From: an uncultured Alphaproteobacteria bacterium
Lineage (GTDB): Bacteria > Pseudomonadota > Alphaproteobacteria > Rhizobiales > Rhizobiaceae
DNA length: 64,000 nt
Direction of reading: 5' to 3'
Assembly (NCBI GenBank): GCA_929200315.1
Contig: CAKMZB010000002.1
Location: 82,127 to 146,126, forward strand
Positions 8,611-16,408 of this stretch are shown piece by piece. The number at the start of each line of letters is the position of its first letter. The stretch's first letter is position 1. The translations under genes were made by a program, and so were the position numbers. Under the pieces are notes generated by a model. The model saw nothing but the letters and a program-made list of their open reading frames with translations. It made no database searches and was not told the origin of the DNA.

Positions 8611-9537
8611 TTAGTCTGAGGATGTTGAAACAGCCAGACCGGAAAGTGCGGTTCTGAGTTTCCCCCGGTTAGCGGTCAGCAATTGCTGAGCCTGATTAAC
8701 GTTCTCCGCGCCTGCAGCGAGAAGAACGGCGACTTTGACCGAGCCGTTGGCCTGTTTAAGCGAACGGCCGGCAAGATCCTGAGAACACTTGGAGATCACC
8801 ATCACCATGCGCTGCGCGCGGTCCACCAGCTTTTCATTATCAGCTTTGAGATTCACCATCATGCCATCGTGGATATGACCGAGGTGAATTCCCATCATCG
8901 TAGACAGCATATTCAGTGCTATTTTTTGCGCAGTGCCAGCGCCCATGCGCGTTGAACCTGCGATCAATTCAGGTGGGGTGGGGAGATGTATTGGAATGTC
9001 GCTCTCATTGAGAAGCGGAGAGGGGAGGTTGTTGGCCAGTCCAACACATTTAGCTCCCGACGACTGAGCTTCGCGCATGGCGGCCAGTGTGTATGGCGTC
9101 CTTCCACTGGCAGAAACCAGGATGGCGCAGTCGCCGTCTTTGAGATTGGCTGCCTTAACGTCGGATCGCGCCAGGCCTTCATCATCTTCAGGCCCGCCTT
9201 TCATGTCGGACAGACATGCCTGACCACCTGCAAACAAAATGTGGATCCGGCTCTGGGGGATGCCAAATGTTCCCTGTAGCTCCAATCCGTCAGCGAGAGC
9301 CATCAAGCCAGAACTACCTGCGCCGATATAGGCGAGGTTGCCCCCATTGTTGATGCTCTCGGCGCAAAGTGCGGCGGCCGCTGCGATCTGCCGTAGGGAG
9401 GATTCGATCGACAGCGCAGCGGCAACCTGTCCGTGATGCAGCAGGCCAAGAGCGGTATCTGGAGGACAAGCGTCAATGCCTGACGCATCTTCGTTCAGAG
9501 ATTCCGTTTCCAACATTCTGATGGCTGCTATGGACAT
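8611..9537 (-). CDS. murQ: N-acetylmuramic acid 6-phosphate etherase
   Basis: Cytosolic SIS-domain lyase that cleaves the lactyl ether of MurNAc 6-phosphate to give GlcNAc 6-phosphate and D-lactate. The N-terminal motif RMLETESLNED, the phosphate-binding IGAGSSG (71-77), LVSASGRTP and the diagnostic PPELIAGSTRMGAGTAQKIALNM are present. The two catalytic acids of characterised MurQ proteins align with Glu86 and Glu117. I start at MSIAAIRM (308 residues); an ATG at 9579 would extend into the operator region. It leads the minus-strand operon and is divergent from the amino-sugar kinase. GckR-like homologues lack lyase activity, but the conserved acids argue for a true etherase. Confidence 0.9.
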   Translation of the reverse strand: MSIAAIRMLETESLNEDASGIDACPPDTALGLLHHGQVAAALSIESSLRQIAAAAALCAESINNGGNLAYIGAGSSGLMALADGLELQGTFGIPQSRIHILFAGGQACLSDMKGGPEDDEGLARSDVKAANLKDGDCAILVSASGRTPYTLAAMREAQSSGAKCVGLANNLPSPLLNESDIPIHLPTPPELIAGSTRMGAGTAQKIALNMLSTMMGIHLGHIHDGMMVNLKADNEKLVDRAQRMVMVISKCSQDLAGRSLKQANGSVKVAVLLAAGAENVNQAQQLLTANRGKLRTALSGLAVSTSSD

Positions 9538-9554
9538 CGTGACATAATGCCAAA

Positions 9555-9700
9555 ACAATACCAATTGTCCAGATGCCATTAACTATTTTTTCTAAACGTT
9601 CAGTTCACATTGAGTTAATATGCTGAAAAACAAATAGAAAAAAAGATCCTGAAATATTTGACCTCTACCCCCTTGGTTAATGGTATTGGATTGGTATACT
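9555..9700. promoter_or_regulatory. Candidate GntR operator sites between murQ and the kinase
   Basis: The intergenic region contains the half-site TTGGTAT three times. One is on the minus strand (9558-9564, within a palindrome ACAAT-ACCA-ATTGT at 9555-9568). Two near-copies are in direct orientation at 9680-9686 (ATGGTAT) and 9691-9697 (TTGGTAT), 11 bases apart, or about one helical turn. A GntR/HutC-type regulator is encoded next to it and these bind such AT-flanked half-sites, so shared control of both operons is a reasonable inference. The exact consensus was not checked. Confidence 0.45.
9673..9700 (+). promoter_or_regulatory. Candidate promoter of the kinase operon, possibly leaderless
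   Basis: TTGGTT (9673-9678) and TATACT (9695-9700) are separated by 16 bases and fit a housekeeping-type promoter. Transcription would start near 9707, exactly at the ATG of the kinase, and no ribosome-binding site precedes that ATG. The two half-site repeats overlap this promoter, which fits repression by the neighbouring GntR protein. Confidence 0.45.
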
Positions 9701-9706
9701 TCCGCC

Positions 9707-10597
9707 ATGGAAAATTCAGGCTCTGTATTTCTGGGAATAGATGGCGGCGGCACGGGTTGTCGCGCCATGCTTGTTAACCGCAATGGTGAGGTGCTGGGTG
9801 AAGGTGCATCTGGCGCTGCCAACATAATGACGCATCCTTCCCGGGCAGTTGAAAGTGTAATTTCTGCCAGCCGCGAGGCTCTTAGGAGTTCCGGCATTAC
9901 GCACTCAGACCTATCTCACATTCCCGCTTTCCTTGGATTGGCGGGTGCAAATATCGGCAATCACGCAGAGAATTTTCAACGCAAGCTGCCATTTCGCAAA
10001 TGCAGCATCGACACGGATGCCGTCATTTCTCTTCAGGGAGCCATCGGTGATAGCGACGGCGTGGCTGCAATTATTGGTACCGGTAGCGTTTTCATTTCGC
10101 GCCAAAATGACAGGATTCAGACCGTTGGTGGCTGGGGGTTCACGGTCGGTGATCTGGCGAGTGGTGCCTGGCTGGGAAGGCGCCTGCTGCAGGAAACCCT
10201 GTTGAGCTATGATGGTGTTCATAGAGGATCACCCCTTACCAAGACGGTGTTGAACCGTTTTGAAAACAATCCCCAGACTGTGGTTGAATACGCTCACACA
10301 GCCCGGCCTGGTGAATTCGGTGAGCTGGCTCCGCTGGTTTTCGAGTTTGTAGAGAAGCGGGACCCTATTGCCCGGCAGATTCTGCGCCGCGCCCTGTCGG
10401 ACATAGAAGAGACGTTGGATCTCCTGCTGCCTGATGCACCGGTGCGCTTTTGTATGATCGGCGGGCTTGGTCCCATCTACGCCGACATGCTGTCAAACTA
10501 TTACAGGTCTCGCGCCAGTGATCCGCTGGGGGATGCGGTTGCGGGAGCTGCCAGTCTTGCATGCAAAATGTTTGCAGATGAAGCGGTGATAAAATGA
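9707..10597 (+). CDS. BadF/BadG-type N-acetyl amino-sugar kinase
   Basis: A 296-residue ASKHA-fold kinase with the phosphate-1 loop FLGIDGGGTGCRA at the N-terminus, the second loop IIGTGSVF near residue 125 and VGGWGFTVGDLASGAWLGRR. It resembles eukaryotic-type GlcNAc kinases and the MurK kinases that phosphorylate both GlcNAc and MurNAc. Because murQ is divergent and no PTS component is present, this kinase must supply the 6-phosphates used by MurQ and NagA if those sugars enter free through the ABC importer. I chose ATG 9707; an upstream ATG at 9680 lies inside the promoter. It overlaps the regulator gene by ATGA. Confidence 0.82.
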   Translation: MENSGSVFLGIDGGGTGCRAMLVNRNGEVLGEGASGAANIMTHPSRAVESVISASREALRSSGITHSDLSHIPAFLGLAGANIGNHAENFQRKLPFRKCSIDTDAVISLQGAIGDSDGVAAIIGTGSVFISRQNDRIQTVGGWGFTVGDLASGAWLGRRLLQETLLSYDGVHRGSPLTKTVLNRFENNPQTVVEYAHTARPGEFGELAPLVFEFVEKRDPIARQILRRALSDIEETLDLLLPDAPVRFCMIGGLGPIYADMLSNYYRSRASDPLGDAVAGAASLACKMFADEAVIK

Positions 10598-11361
10598 ACG
10601 TGGGAATGGATGAGATACTTCTGCCGGAAAACTGGTCGCGCGCCCATGGCGGGCCGCTATATGCGCAATTCAGCCAACATATAGAAGCCGTCATCCGCTC
10701 CGGTCAGTTGGACGCTGGAACACCGCTACCGTCTGAACGGGACCTGGCAAAAATTAGCAAGTTGTCGCGGGTGACCATTCGCAAGGCGGTCCAACAATTG
10801 GTGCGCGACGGTCTCGTGATCCAGAAGCAAGGATCGGGCACCTCTGTTGCTCCGCAAGCCGGGCGGGTTCAGCAGTCCTTGTCGCGTCTGACATCGTTTA
10901 GCGAGGACATGCAGCGGCGTGGTTTGAAGGCAGAATCCAAATGGTTGGAGAGAGGCATCTTTGCACCATCTCCAGAAGAAACAATGGCTCTTGGACTGAC
11001 CGCAGATGCCGACGTGGCCCGCGTTTCGCGCTTGCGTATTGCTGACAGCCAGCCTCTCGCCATTGAGCGGGCATCCTTGTCTTCACAGATGTTGCCGGAT
11101 CCTCAGAGCATTGATGGATCTCTTTACGCCCACCTGGCGAAAAATAGCACCAAGCCCAGCAGGGCGATTCAGCGCATTTCAGCCGACATCCTGCGTGGCG
11201 AGGACGCCTCATTGTTGGACGTTCCCGATGGATCAGCTGGTCTTCGCATTCAACGCATTTCCTATCTCTCCACCGGTCAGATCGTCGAATTTACCCGGTC
11301 TGTCTATCGCGGTGACGCCTACGACTTCGTCGCCGAGCTGCAAATTTCCAACGAAAGCTGA
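10594..11361 (+). CDS. GntR/HutC-family regulator of amino-sugar use
   Basis: A 255-residue transcription factor with an N-terminal winged helix (about residues 20-88, including LPSERDLAKISKLSRVTIRKA) and a C-terminal UTRA ligand domain (LERASL, YLSTGQIVEFTRSVYRGDAYDF). The family includes NagQ/YvoA-type repressors that release DNA on binding GlcN6P or GlcNAc6P. It lies between the kinase and the deaminase genes and is translated from an ATGA overlap, so it probably controls both operons of the divergon through the half-sites at 9555-9700. The effector is inferred. Confidence 0.86.
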   Translation: MNVGMDEILLPENWSRAHGGPLYAQFSQHIEAVIRSGQLDAGTPLPSERDLAKISKLSRVTIRKAVQQLVRDGLVIQKQGSGTSVAPQAGRVQQSLSRLTSFSEDMQRRGLKAESKWLERGIFAPSPEETMALGLTADADVARVSRLRIADSQPLAIERASLSSQMLPDPQSIDGSLYAHLAKNSTKPSRAIQRISADILRGEDASLLDVPDGSAGLRIQRISYLSTGQIVEFTRSVYRGDAYDFVAELQISNES

Positions 11362-11363
11362 CC

Positions 11364-12395
11364 ATGTTCGACTTTGCCACCAAGATGCGTGCTGAAATTG
11401 AAGACATTCCTGGCGCGATACAGCGCTTGCTTGATGAATCTGAGCATGAAGTATCGGCTGCTGCCCAAACTCTAAAAGAGGTGGAACCAAGGTTCATATC
11501 GACAGTTGCCCGCGGGTCGTCAGATCATGCCGCCGCCTATCTCAAATATGCCATAGAGCTGACCGCCCGCGTGCCTGTGGCATCAATCGGCCCGTCCGTT
11601 AGCTCAATCTATGGGGTCGATCTGCACCTCGCCCAAAGTGCCTGCCTGGCCATATCTCAATCAGGCAAAAGTCCGGACATAGTCAGTATGGTTGAATCGG
11701 CCCGTCGGAGCGGGGCGTCCACCATTGCAATGACGAACGATCCCGCTTCTCCGCTCGCTGCTGCAGGCGATCATGTTCTCGATATAAGAGCAGGCACAGA
11801 GTCCAGTGTCGCGGCGACCAAGACCTTCATCACTTCGATTGTGTCTGGCCTGTCGTTGTTGGCCCACTGGCAAGATGATCATGAATTGCTTGCCGCGCTC
11901 AACAAGCTGCCTTCACTTTCACAAAGGGCCATCGCCTGCGATTGGGAGCCTTTGACCCGCCGCTTGTTGCGGGCCGATGCGCTTTATGTGCTTGGCCGTG
12001 GCCCATCCTTCGCCATCGCCAACGAGGTGGCTCTGAAGTTCAAGGAAACCTGTCAGATCCAGGGTGAGGCATTCAGCTCGGCTGAGGTGCTGCATGGACC
12101 GGTATCTATTGTCGGAGGTCATTATCCCGTGCTTGCCCTGATCTCAAAGGACGCTGCGGAACCATCCATTTGCAGCGTGGCTGATCGGCTGGTTGAGCAA
12201 GGCGGAGATGTGTTTGCCACCAGCGACAAGACGGCGAACGCCATTCAATTGCCATTTATCTCATCGGGACATGCATTGTGTGACCCACTTCTCCTTGCCA
12301 TTTCATTCTACGCCTTCGTGGAAAACCTGGCCCGCATTCGCGGCTTCAATCCCGATGTTCCGCAGAATCTCAAGAAGGTTACTGAAACCGTATGA
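11364..12395 (+). CDS. SIS-domain glucosamine-6-phosphate deaminase (NagB-II type)
   Basis: A 343-residue protein with two SIS domains, equivalent to the isomerase half of GlmS without the glutaminase domain. ARGSSDHAAAYLKY, SQSGKSPDIV and the C-terminal GRGPSFAIANEVALKFKETCQIQGEAFSSAE-LHGP region identify the group. NagB-II enzymes convert GlcN 6-phosphate to fructose 6-phosphate and ammonia and replace classical NagB in many proteobacteria. The gene lies 2 bases after the regulator and overlaps nagA (ATGA), so it acts directly after the deacetylase. Other sugar-phosphate isomerase activity is possible but less likely here. Confidence 0.86.
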   Translation: MFDFATKMRAEIEDIPGAIQRLLDESEHEVSAAAQTLKEVEPRFISTVARGSSDHAAAYLKYAIELTARVPVASIGPSVSSIYGVDLHLAQSACLAISQSGKSPDIVSMVESARRSGASTIAMTNDPASPLAAAGDHVLDIRAGTESSVAATKTFITSIVSGLSLLAHWQDDHELLAALNKLPSLSQRAIACDWEPLTRRLLRADALYVLGRGPSFAIANEVALKFKETCQIQGEAFSSAEVLHGPVSIVGGHYPVLALISKDAAEPSICSVADRLVEQGGDVFATSDKTANAIQLPFISSGHALCDPLLLAISFYAFVENLARIRGFNPDVPQNLKKVTETV

Positions 12396-13555
12396 GTGGA
12401 ACCTTTGTCCTTTCCGGCACATCCATATTCGATGGCGAGTCGATTCACGATGGTTGCGGGCTGCTGATATCTGAAGGAATGATCGCCGGTTTTAGTCAGC
12501 TGGAGAACCTTCCAACAGATTGTCCTCAGGTGAAGATATCCAGTGGTCTTCTGGCACCAGGATTTACAGATTTGCAGGTTAATGGTGGCGGGGGCGTGTT
12601 GTTAAACCAACAGCCGACAATGAGCGCGATTGAAACCATCTGCAAAGCGCATCTGCAGTTTGGCACCACAGGCCTGTTGCCAACATTGATCACCGACACC
12701 CCCGAAATCACCACAAGGGCAATTGAAGCAGGCATTCAGGCCAGCTCCGCAGGAGTGCCAGGTTTTTTGGGACTGCATCTGGAAGGCCCCCATCTATCGC
12801 CGGGTAAGAAGGGCGCTCACTATCCCACTCTCATTCGTCAAATGAGTGACGACGATTGCGATCAACTCATTGCCGCAAAAGCGCAGCTTCCCAACCTGAT
12901 GGTGACAGTGGCGCCAGAATCAGTGAGCAATGAGCAAATCTCCCGTCTGGCCGGGGCTGGCATTGTTGTCAGCCTTGGCCATAGCGAGGCTACGTTTGAA
13001 CAGGCGAAAGCTGCACGCCGCGCGGGTGCCTCCTGCCTCACTCACCTCTACAATGCCATGAGCCCACTGACCCATCGCAAGCCTGGCATGGTGGGGGCTG
13101 GACTGGCACCGTTGGGATATCATTGCGGACTTATTGCAGACGGCCATCACGTCGATCCCGATGTGATTGCGATCTCACTGGCTGCAAAGCGTGGGTCAGG
13201 CACCATCTTTCTGGTGTCGGACGCAATGGCGACGATTGGTACGGACATGAAACAGTTTGAGCTGAATGGCCGTACAATCCATCGCAAAGACGGACATCTG
13301 ACATTGGCAGACGGCACCTTAGCTGGCGCGGATCTTGAACTTGGATCAGCGGTTAGATTTCTGGTGAATGAAGTGGGAGTGGAGTTGGAGGAAGCTCTGC
13401 GCATGGCGTGCGTCTATCCGCAGAACTGTCTCTACGGCACTGAGAATCGAGCAGTGTTAGCTGAAGGGGCTCAGGCCAACATTGTTCACTTGGACGACGG
13501 GTTGAACATTTGCGGGGTTTGGCAAGAAGGTGAACCGCTGTCGGATGACTTGTAA
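12392..13555 (+). CDS. nagA: N-acetylglucosamine-6-phosphate deacetylase
   Basis: A 387-residue amidohydrolase-fold enzyme that removes acetate from GlcNAc 6-phosphate to give GlcN 6-phosphate. The metal and substrate motifs are FTDLQVNGGGG, HLEGPHLSPGKKGAH, SLGHSEATFEQ, THLYNAMSPLTHRKPG, DGHHVDPD and the catalytic-aspartate region LVSDAMATIG. The length is normal for NagA. It is the last gene of the plus-strand amino-sugar operon and overlaps the deaminase by 4 bases. No terminator is obvious in the next 100 bases. Confidence 0.95.
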   Translation: MSGTFVLSGTSIFDGESIHDGCGLLISEGMIAGFSQLENLPTDCPQVKISSGLLAPGFTDLQVNGGGGVLLNQQPTMSAIETICKAHLQFGTTGLLPTLITDTPEITTRAIEAGIQASSAGVPGFLGLHLEGPHLSPGKKGAHYPTLIRQMSDDDCDQLIAAKAQLPNLMVTVAPESVSNEQISRLAGAGIVVSLGHSEATFEQAKAARRAGASCLTHLYNAMSPLTHRKPGMVGAGLAPLGYHCGLIADGHHVDPDVIAISLAAKRGSGTIFLVSDAMATIGTDMKQFELNGRTIHRKDGHLTLADGTLAGADLELGSAVRFLVNEVGVELEEALRMACVYPQNCLYGTENRAVLAEGAQANIVHLDDGLNICGVWQEGEPLSDDL

Positions 13556-13765
13556 GCACGACTGGATTGGCTAGTTGGACGCGCCATTCTCAAGATTAAC
13601 TGAAAAGCTTGGGCAACACCGGCACGTCACTCAACTGCTTGGAAACTCAAAAGGTCGTTTGACCTTATCCGTTGGAAAAACTCCCCAACCCGCGTGTTGT
13701 GATCAAGCGCAGCCAGTGCACGTGCAGGCTTAGAGCGCGAGGAAACTGCCGCAAGCAAGAAATGA

Positions 13766-13842
13766 TGGCGCACCCGAAAGGATTCGAACCTCTGACCCCC
13801 AGATTCGTAGTCTGGTGCTCTATCCAGCTGAGCTACGGGTGC
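13766..13842 (-). tRNA. tRNA-Arg (anticodon ACG)
   Basis: A complete cloverleaf on the minus strand. The acceptor stem GCACCCG pairs with CGGGTGC, the anticodon stem CCAGA/TCTGG encloses the loop CTACGAA with ACG in the anticodon position, and the T-arm contains TTCGAAT. The discriminator is G and the CCA end is encoded (13766-13768). ACG is normally edited to ICG and reads CGU, CGC and CGA. The flanks at 13556-13765 and 13843-13967 show no gene. Confidence 0.97.
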
Positions 13843-13967
13843 GCCGGGGTCTGCGAGACTTTGGCCCGGACCGATGCGGTGGATAGAACCTTGCCGCGCC
13901 GATTGCAAGCGTTGTTGCAGCGTTTCGGTCCAGGCCGATTGCTTTCCCGCAAAGGCGTGATGCTGAC

Positions 13968-14972
13968 CTAGATCACCACCACTTTCGCGCCAGGGCGCAC
14001 GCGGTTGTAGAGGTCAATCACGTCCTGATTGATGAGGCGGATACAGCCGGAAGAGGCCGCTGTGCCAATGGACTGCCAGTCCGGCGTTCCGTGCAGGCGA
14101 TAGAGCGTGTCCTGCCCGTTCTGAACCAGATAGAGCGCCCGTGCGCCAAGCGGATTGTCTGGACCACCGGCCATGCCTCCGCAATCAGCACAATATTTTG
14201 CCAGATGCGGTTGGCGGGCGATCATTTCCGCAGGCGGTGTCCATTTCGGCCAGACGCGTTTGAAACCGATCGTTGCGGAACCGGACCAGGCAAAACCCTC
14301 CCGGCCAACGCCGATGCCGTAGCGCATGGCGCGGCCCATGGGCATGACGAGGTAAAGATATTTCTGGCCCGTATCGACAACCACCGTGCCGGGGCGTTCG
14401 TCGGTGTCATATTTCACCACCTGTCGATAGAGCCGCTTGTCGACCTTTTCGAGTGGAATGGCATCCACCGGGAAGTCGTTGTCGGTGCGGGCTGCATAAT
14501 CGGCGATGAATTTGCGGGCCGGATCGTTGCGCCTGGCGCGTTCTTCGGCAGCAACCTTGCGCGCCTTTGCGCTTTCAAGACGTCTTTCAGCACGTTGCAG
14601 GGCACGGTCGGCGCGAGCTTCGGCGCGCTCGGCCTTTTTCAAATCGCGTTGAGCATCTTTGAGTGCAATCTGATTGTCAGCGAGGCGAGTGGCAGCCTTG
14701 GCACGGTTCTTCTCGGAAATCTTCTTGCGGGCAACGCGCTTCTCATCACGGGCAATCTTCGCCTCCAGTGCCTTTATGCGCTTTTCTACATCGCGGACGT
14801 CCGGCGTTAGTTCCGTGGCAGTCGTCTCAGCCTCGCTTTGGGCAGCGATCTGCGTTTTGATAGTGGGAATGGCAGCGGAATAGGTCGAACTCCCAGTGGT
14901 GCAGCCGGCAAGCACTGCAACAAAGGCAAGGGAGAAGAGAAGGCCTGCAAAACGCTTGGGCAAGGCAAACAT
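13968..14972 (-). CDS. L,D-transpeptidase (YkuD) lipoprotein with coiled coil
   Basis: A 334-residue envelope protein. The signal peptide ends in a lipobox (LAGC, Cys24), so it is lipid-anchored. Residues about 50-150 form a highly charged, Ala/Lys/Arg/Glu-rich coiled coil (ALEAKIARDEKRVARKK). The C-terminal half is a YkuD domain with LYRLHGTPDW and the catalytic SSGCIRL near Cys310. YkuD enzymes form 3-3 peptidoglycan crosslinks or attach proteins to peptidoglycan. The coiled coil may position the domain away from the membrane. It is monocistronic and convergent with the tRNA side. Confidence 0.9.
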   Translation of the reverse strand: MFALPKRFAGLLFSLAFVAVLAGCTTGSSTYSAAIPTIKTQIAAQSEAETTATELTPDVRDVEKRIKALEAKIARDEKRVARKKISEKNRAKAATRLADNQIALKDAQRDLKKAERAEARADRALQRAERRLESAKARKVAAEERARRNDPARKFIADYAARTDNDFPVDAIPLEKVDKRLYRQVVKYDTDERPGTVVVDTGQKYLYLVMPMGRAMRYGIGVGREGFAWSGSATIGFKRVWPKWTPPAEMIARQPHLAKYCADCGGMAGGPDNPLGARALYLVQNGQDTLYRLHGTPDWQSIGTAASSGCIRLINQDVIDLYNRVRPGAKVVVI

Positions 14973-15281
14973 GGCTTTTGATCCGTAAAATCTCAGCGCG
15001 ACGATGCCGGTGTGACCCCCAAACCGGAAGATAAAGGGCCCACATCGAATCGACCGGGAAGAACAGAGAGGACTATTGGCCGTGAAGGATGAACGCTCAA
15101 CGCACTTATGTGTGAAAAAGGTGTTCCAGCGTCGCTTTTCTGGCGACTGCGTCCTTTTTGCATCAAATAGCCCGGAGAGATCTGCCCGATCCTAGTTTTG
15201 GCCAAGCCGTGCACATTTGCGCCTTCACCAAGCCACGGCTAGTCATTTGGGGTGAATTGAACCTCAAAAGGCGCATGATTC
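14973..15281. other. Gene-free region between the L,D-transpeptidase and mmcB
   Basis: No supportable reading frame. It must hold the divergent promoters of both flanking genes. I looked for the alphaproteobacterial LexA box (GTTC-N7-GTTC), since mmcB is SOS-controlled in Caulobacter, and did not find a clear copy. A small GTCGC/GCGAC hairpin lies near 15135-15151. Confidence 0.6.
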
Positions 15282-15794
15282 GTGCCCATCGTCGCGCTTC
15301 ATTCTGACAATCCCTTTGTCGATGGTCGCCAGTCTGACCGGGCGTTGGACATCCGTGCGGGGGTAGAGCGCTATTTCGATGAGCAGGGCTGGGCGACATT
15401 GGCCGAGCTATCATTGGAATCCGGACGCCGTGCTGACGTGGTTGCGATTTCGCCAAAGGGGGACGTAACGATTGTTGAAATCAAATCTTCCATCGCGGAC
15501 CTGAAGGCGGACAGCAAATGGCCGGATTACCGGCCTGATTGCGATACGCTCATCTTCGCAACACTTGCGGATGTTCCTGCCGATATTTTTCCTGAAGATG
15601 CGGGCCTGATGATCTGCGATACCTATGGGGCTGAGGTTTTGCGCGCGGCGCCCGAGGAGCGAATGACGCCGGCAAGGCGCAAGAAGCTGCATCTGCGTTT
15701 TGCCCGGGCGAGCGCGTTTCGTCTGGCGCGGTGCTGCGCTCATGCGGGTGTGGCAGGAGATGCTTTCAGCGAGGCCGATTCCCGCGCCAGCTAG
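15282..15794 (+). CDS. mmcB: MmcB-family DNA repair protein
   Basis: A 170-residue small protein typical of alphaproteobacteria. The core VERYFDEQGWATLAELSLESGRRADV, IVEIKSSIADLKADSKWPDY and CDTLIFATL is that of MmcB, a predicted PD-(D/E)xK-like nuclease fold (the E-x-K of VEIKSS is visible). It is linked to survival of mitomycin C crosslinks in Caulobacter. The start is a GTG. Its 3' end overlaps the stop of the convergent actR gene by 4 bases. The function is taken from the family; no partner is encoded nearby. Confidence 0.85.
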   Translation: MPIVALHSDNPFVDGRQSDRALDIRAGVERYFDEQGWATLAELSLESGRRADVVAISPKGDVTIVEIKSSIADLKADSKWPDYRPDCDTLIFATLADVPADIFPEDAGLMICDTYGAEVLRAAPEERMTPARRKKLHLRFARASAFRLARCCAHAGVAGDAFSEADSRAS

Positions 15795-16363
15795 CGCGGC
15801 GCACGTTTGGCGAGGATGCGCTGCAGGGTACGCCGGTGCATGTTCAGCCGTCTTGCGGTTTCTGAAACATTGCGGTCGCAAAGCTCATAGACCCGCTGGA
15901 TATGCTCCCAACGTACACGGTCTGCCGACATTGGATTTTCCGGCGGTGCGGCTTTGTCATCACCCTCCTGCATGAGGGCGTTGTAAACATCGTCGGCATC
16001 GGCGGGCTTGGCGAGATAGTCAATCGCGCCGAGTTTTACCGCCGTCACGGCGGTGGCGATGTTGCCATAGCCGGTGAGTACCACCACGCGGGTATCCGCC
16101 TCGCGCGAGCGCAGGTCTTCCACCACGTCGAGGCCGTTGCCGTCTTCAAGGCGCATGTCGACAACGGCGAAGTCCGGCGCTTCCTCACGCACCGCGGCAA
16201 GACCCTCTGCCACGCTTTCAGCCTGGGTCACGGCAAATCCACGGCTTTCCATCGCCCTTGCGAGGCGCTGAAGGAAAGGCCGGTCATCATCCATCAGCAG
16301 CACGGTGGGCTGGACGGAGATCATCTCGTCGTCTGCAATTTCTGTCATCGTGTCAGTGCTCAT
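15791..16363 (-). CDS. actR: Redox response regulator ActR/RegA
   Basis: A 190-residue regulator with a receiver domain (acidic pocket MDDD at 24-27, phospho-acceptor Asp69 in VVDMRL, TGYGNIATA, Lys in YLAKP) joined to a Fis-type helix-turn-helix (NVSETARRLNMHRRTLQRIL). This HTH sequence is nearly invariant in the RegA/PrrA/ActR/RoxR family. It controls respiration, carbon and nitrogen genes in response to redox state. It follows its kinase actS by 45 bases on the same strand. The first 15 residues are an acidic tail of uncertain start. Confidence 0.95.
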   Translation of the reverse strand: MSTDTMTEIADDEMISVQPTVLLMDDDRPFLQRLARAMESRGFAVTQAESVAEGLAAVREEAPDFAVVDMRLEDGNGLDVVEDLRSREADTRVVVLTGYGNIATAVTAVKLGAIDYLAKPADADDVYNALMQEGDDKAAPPENPMSADRVRWEHIQRVYELCDRNVSETARRLNMHRRTLQRILAKRAPR

Positions 16364-16408
16364 CTGCTCGTCTCGTCATGTGATATATAGGGACCAACGG
16401 TCTCAGCG

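Noticed and set aside
15180-15281. LexA operator before mmcB
   Set aside because: mmcB is SOS-controlled in Caulobacter, but no GTTC-N7-GTTC or its complement with intact halves is visible here.
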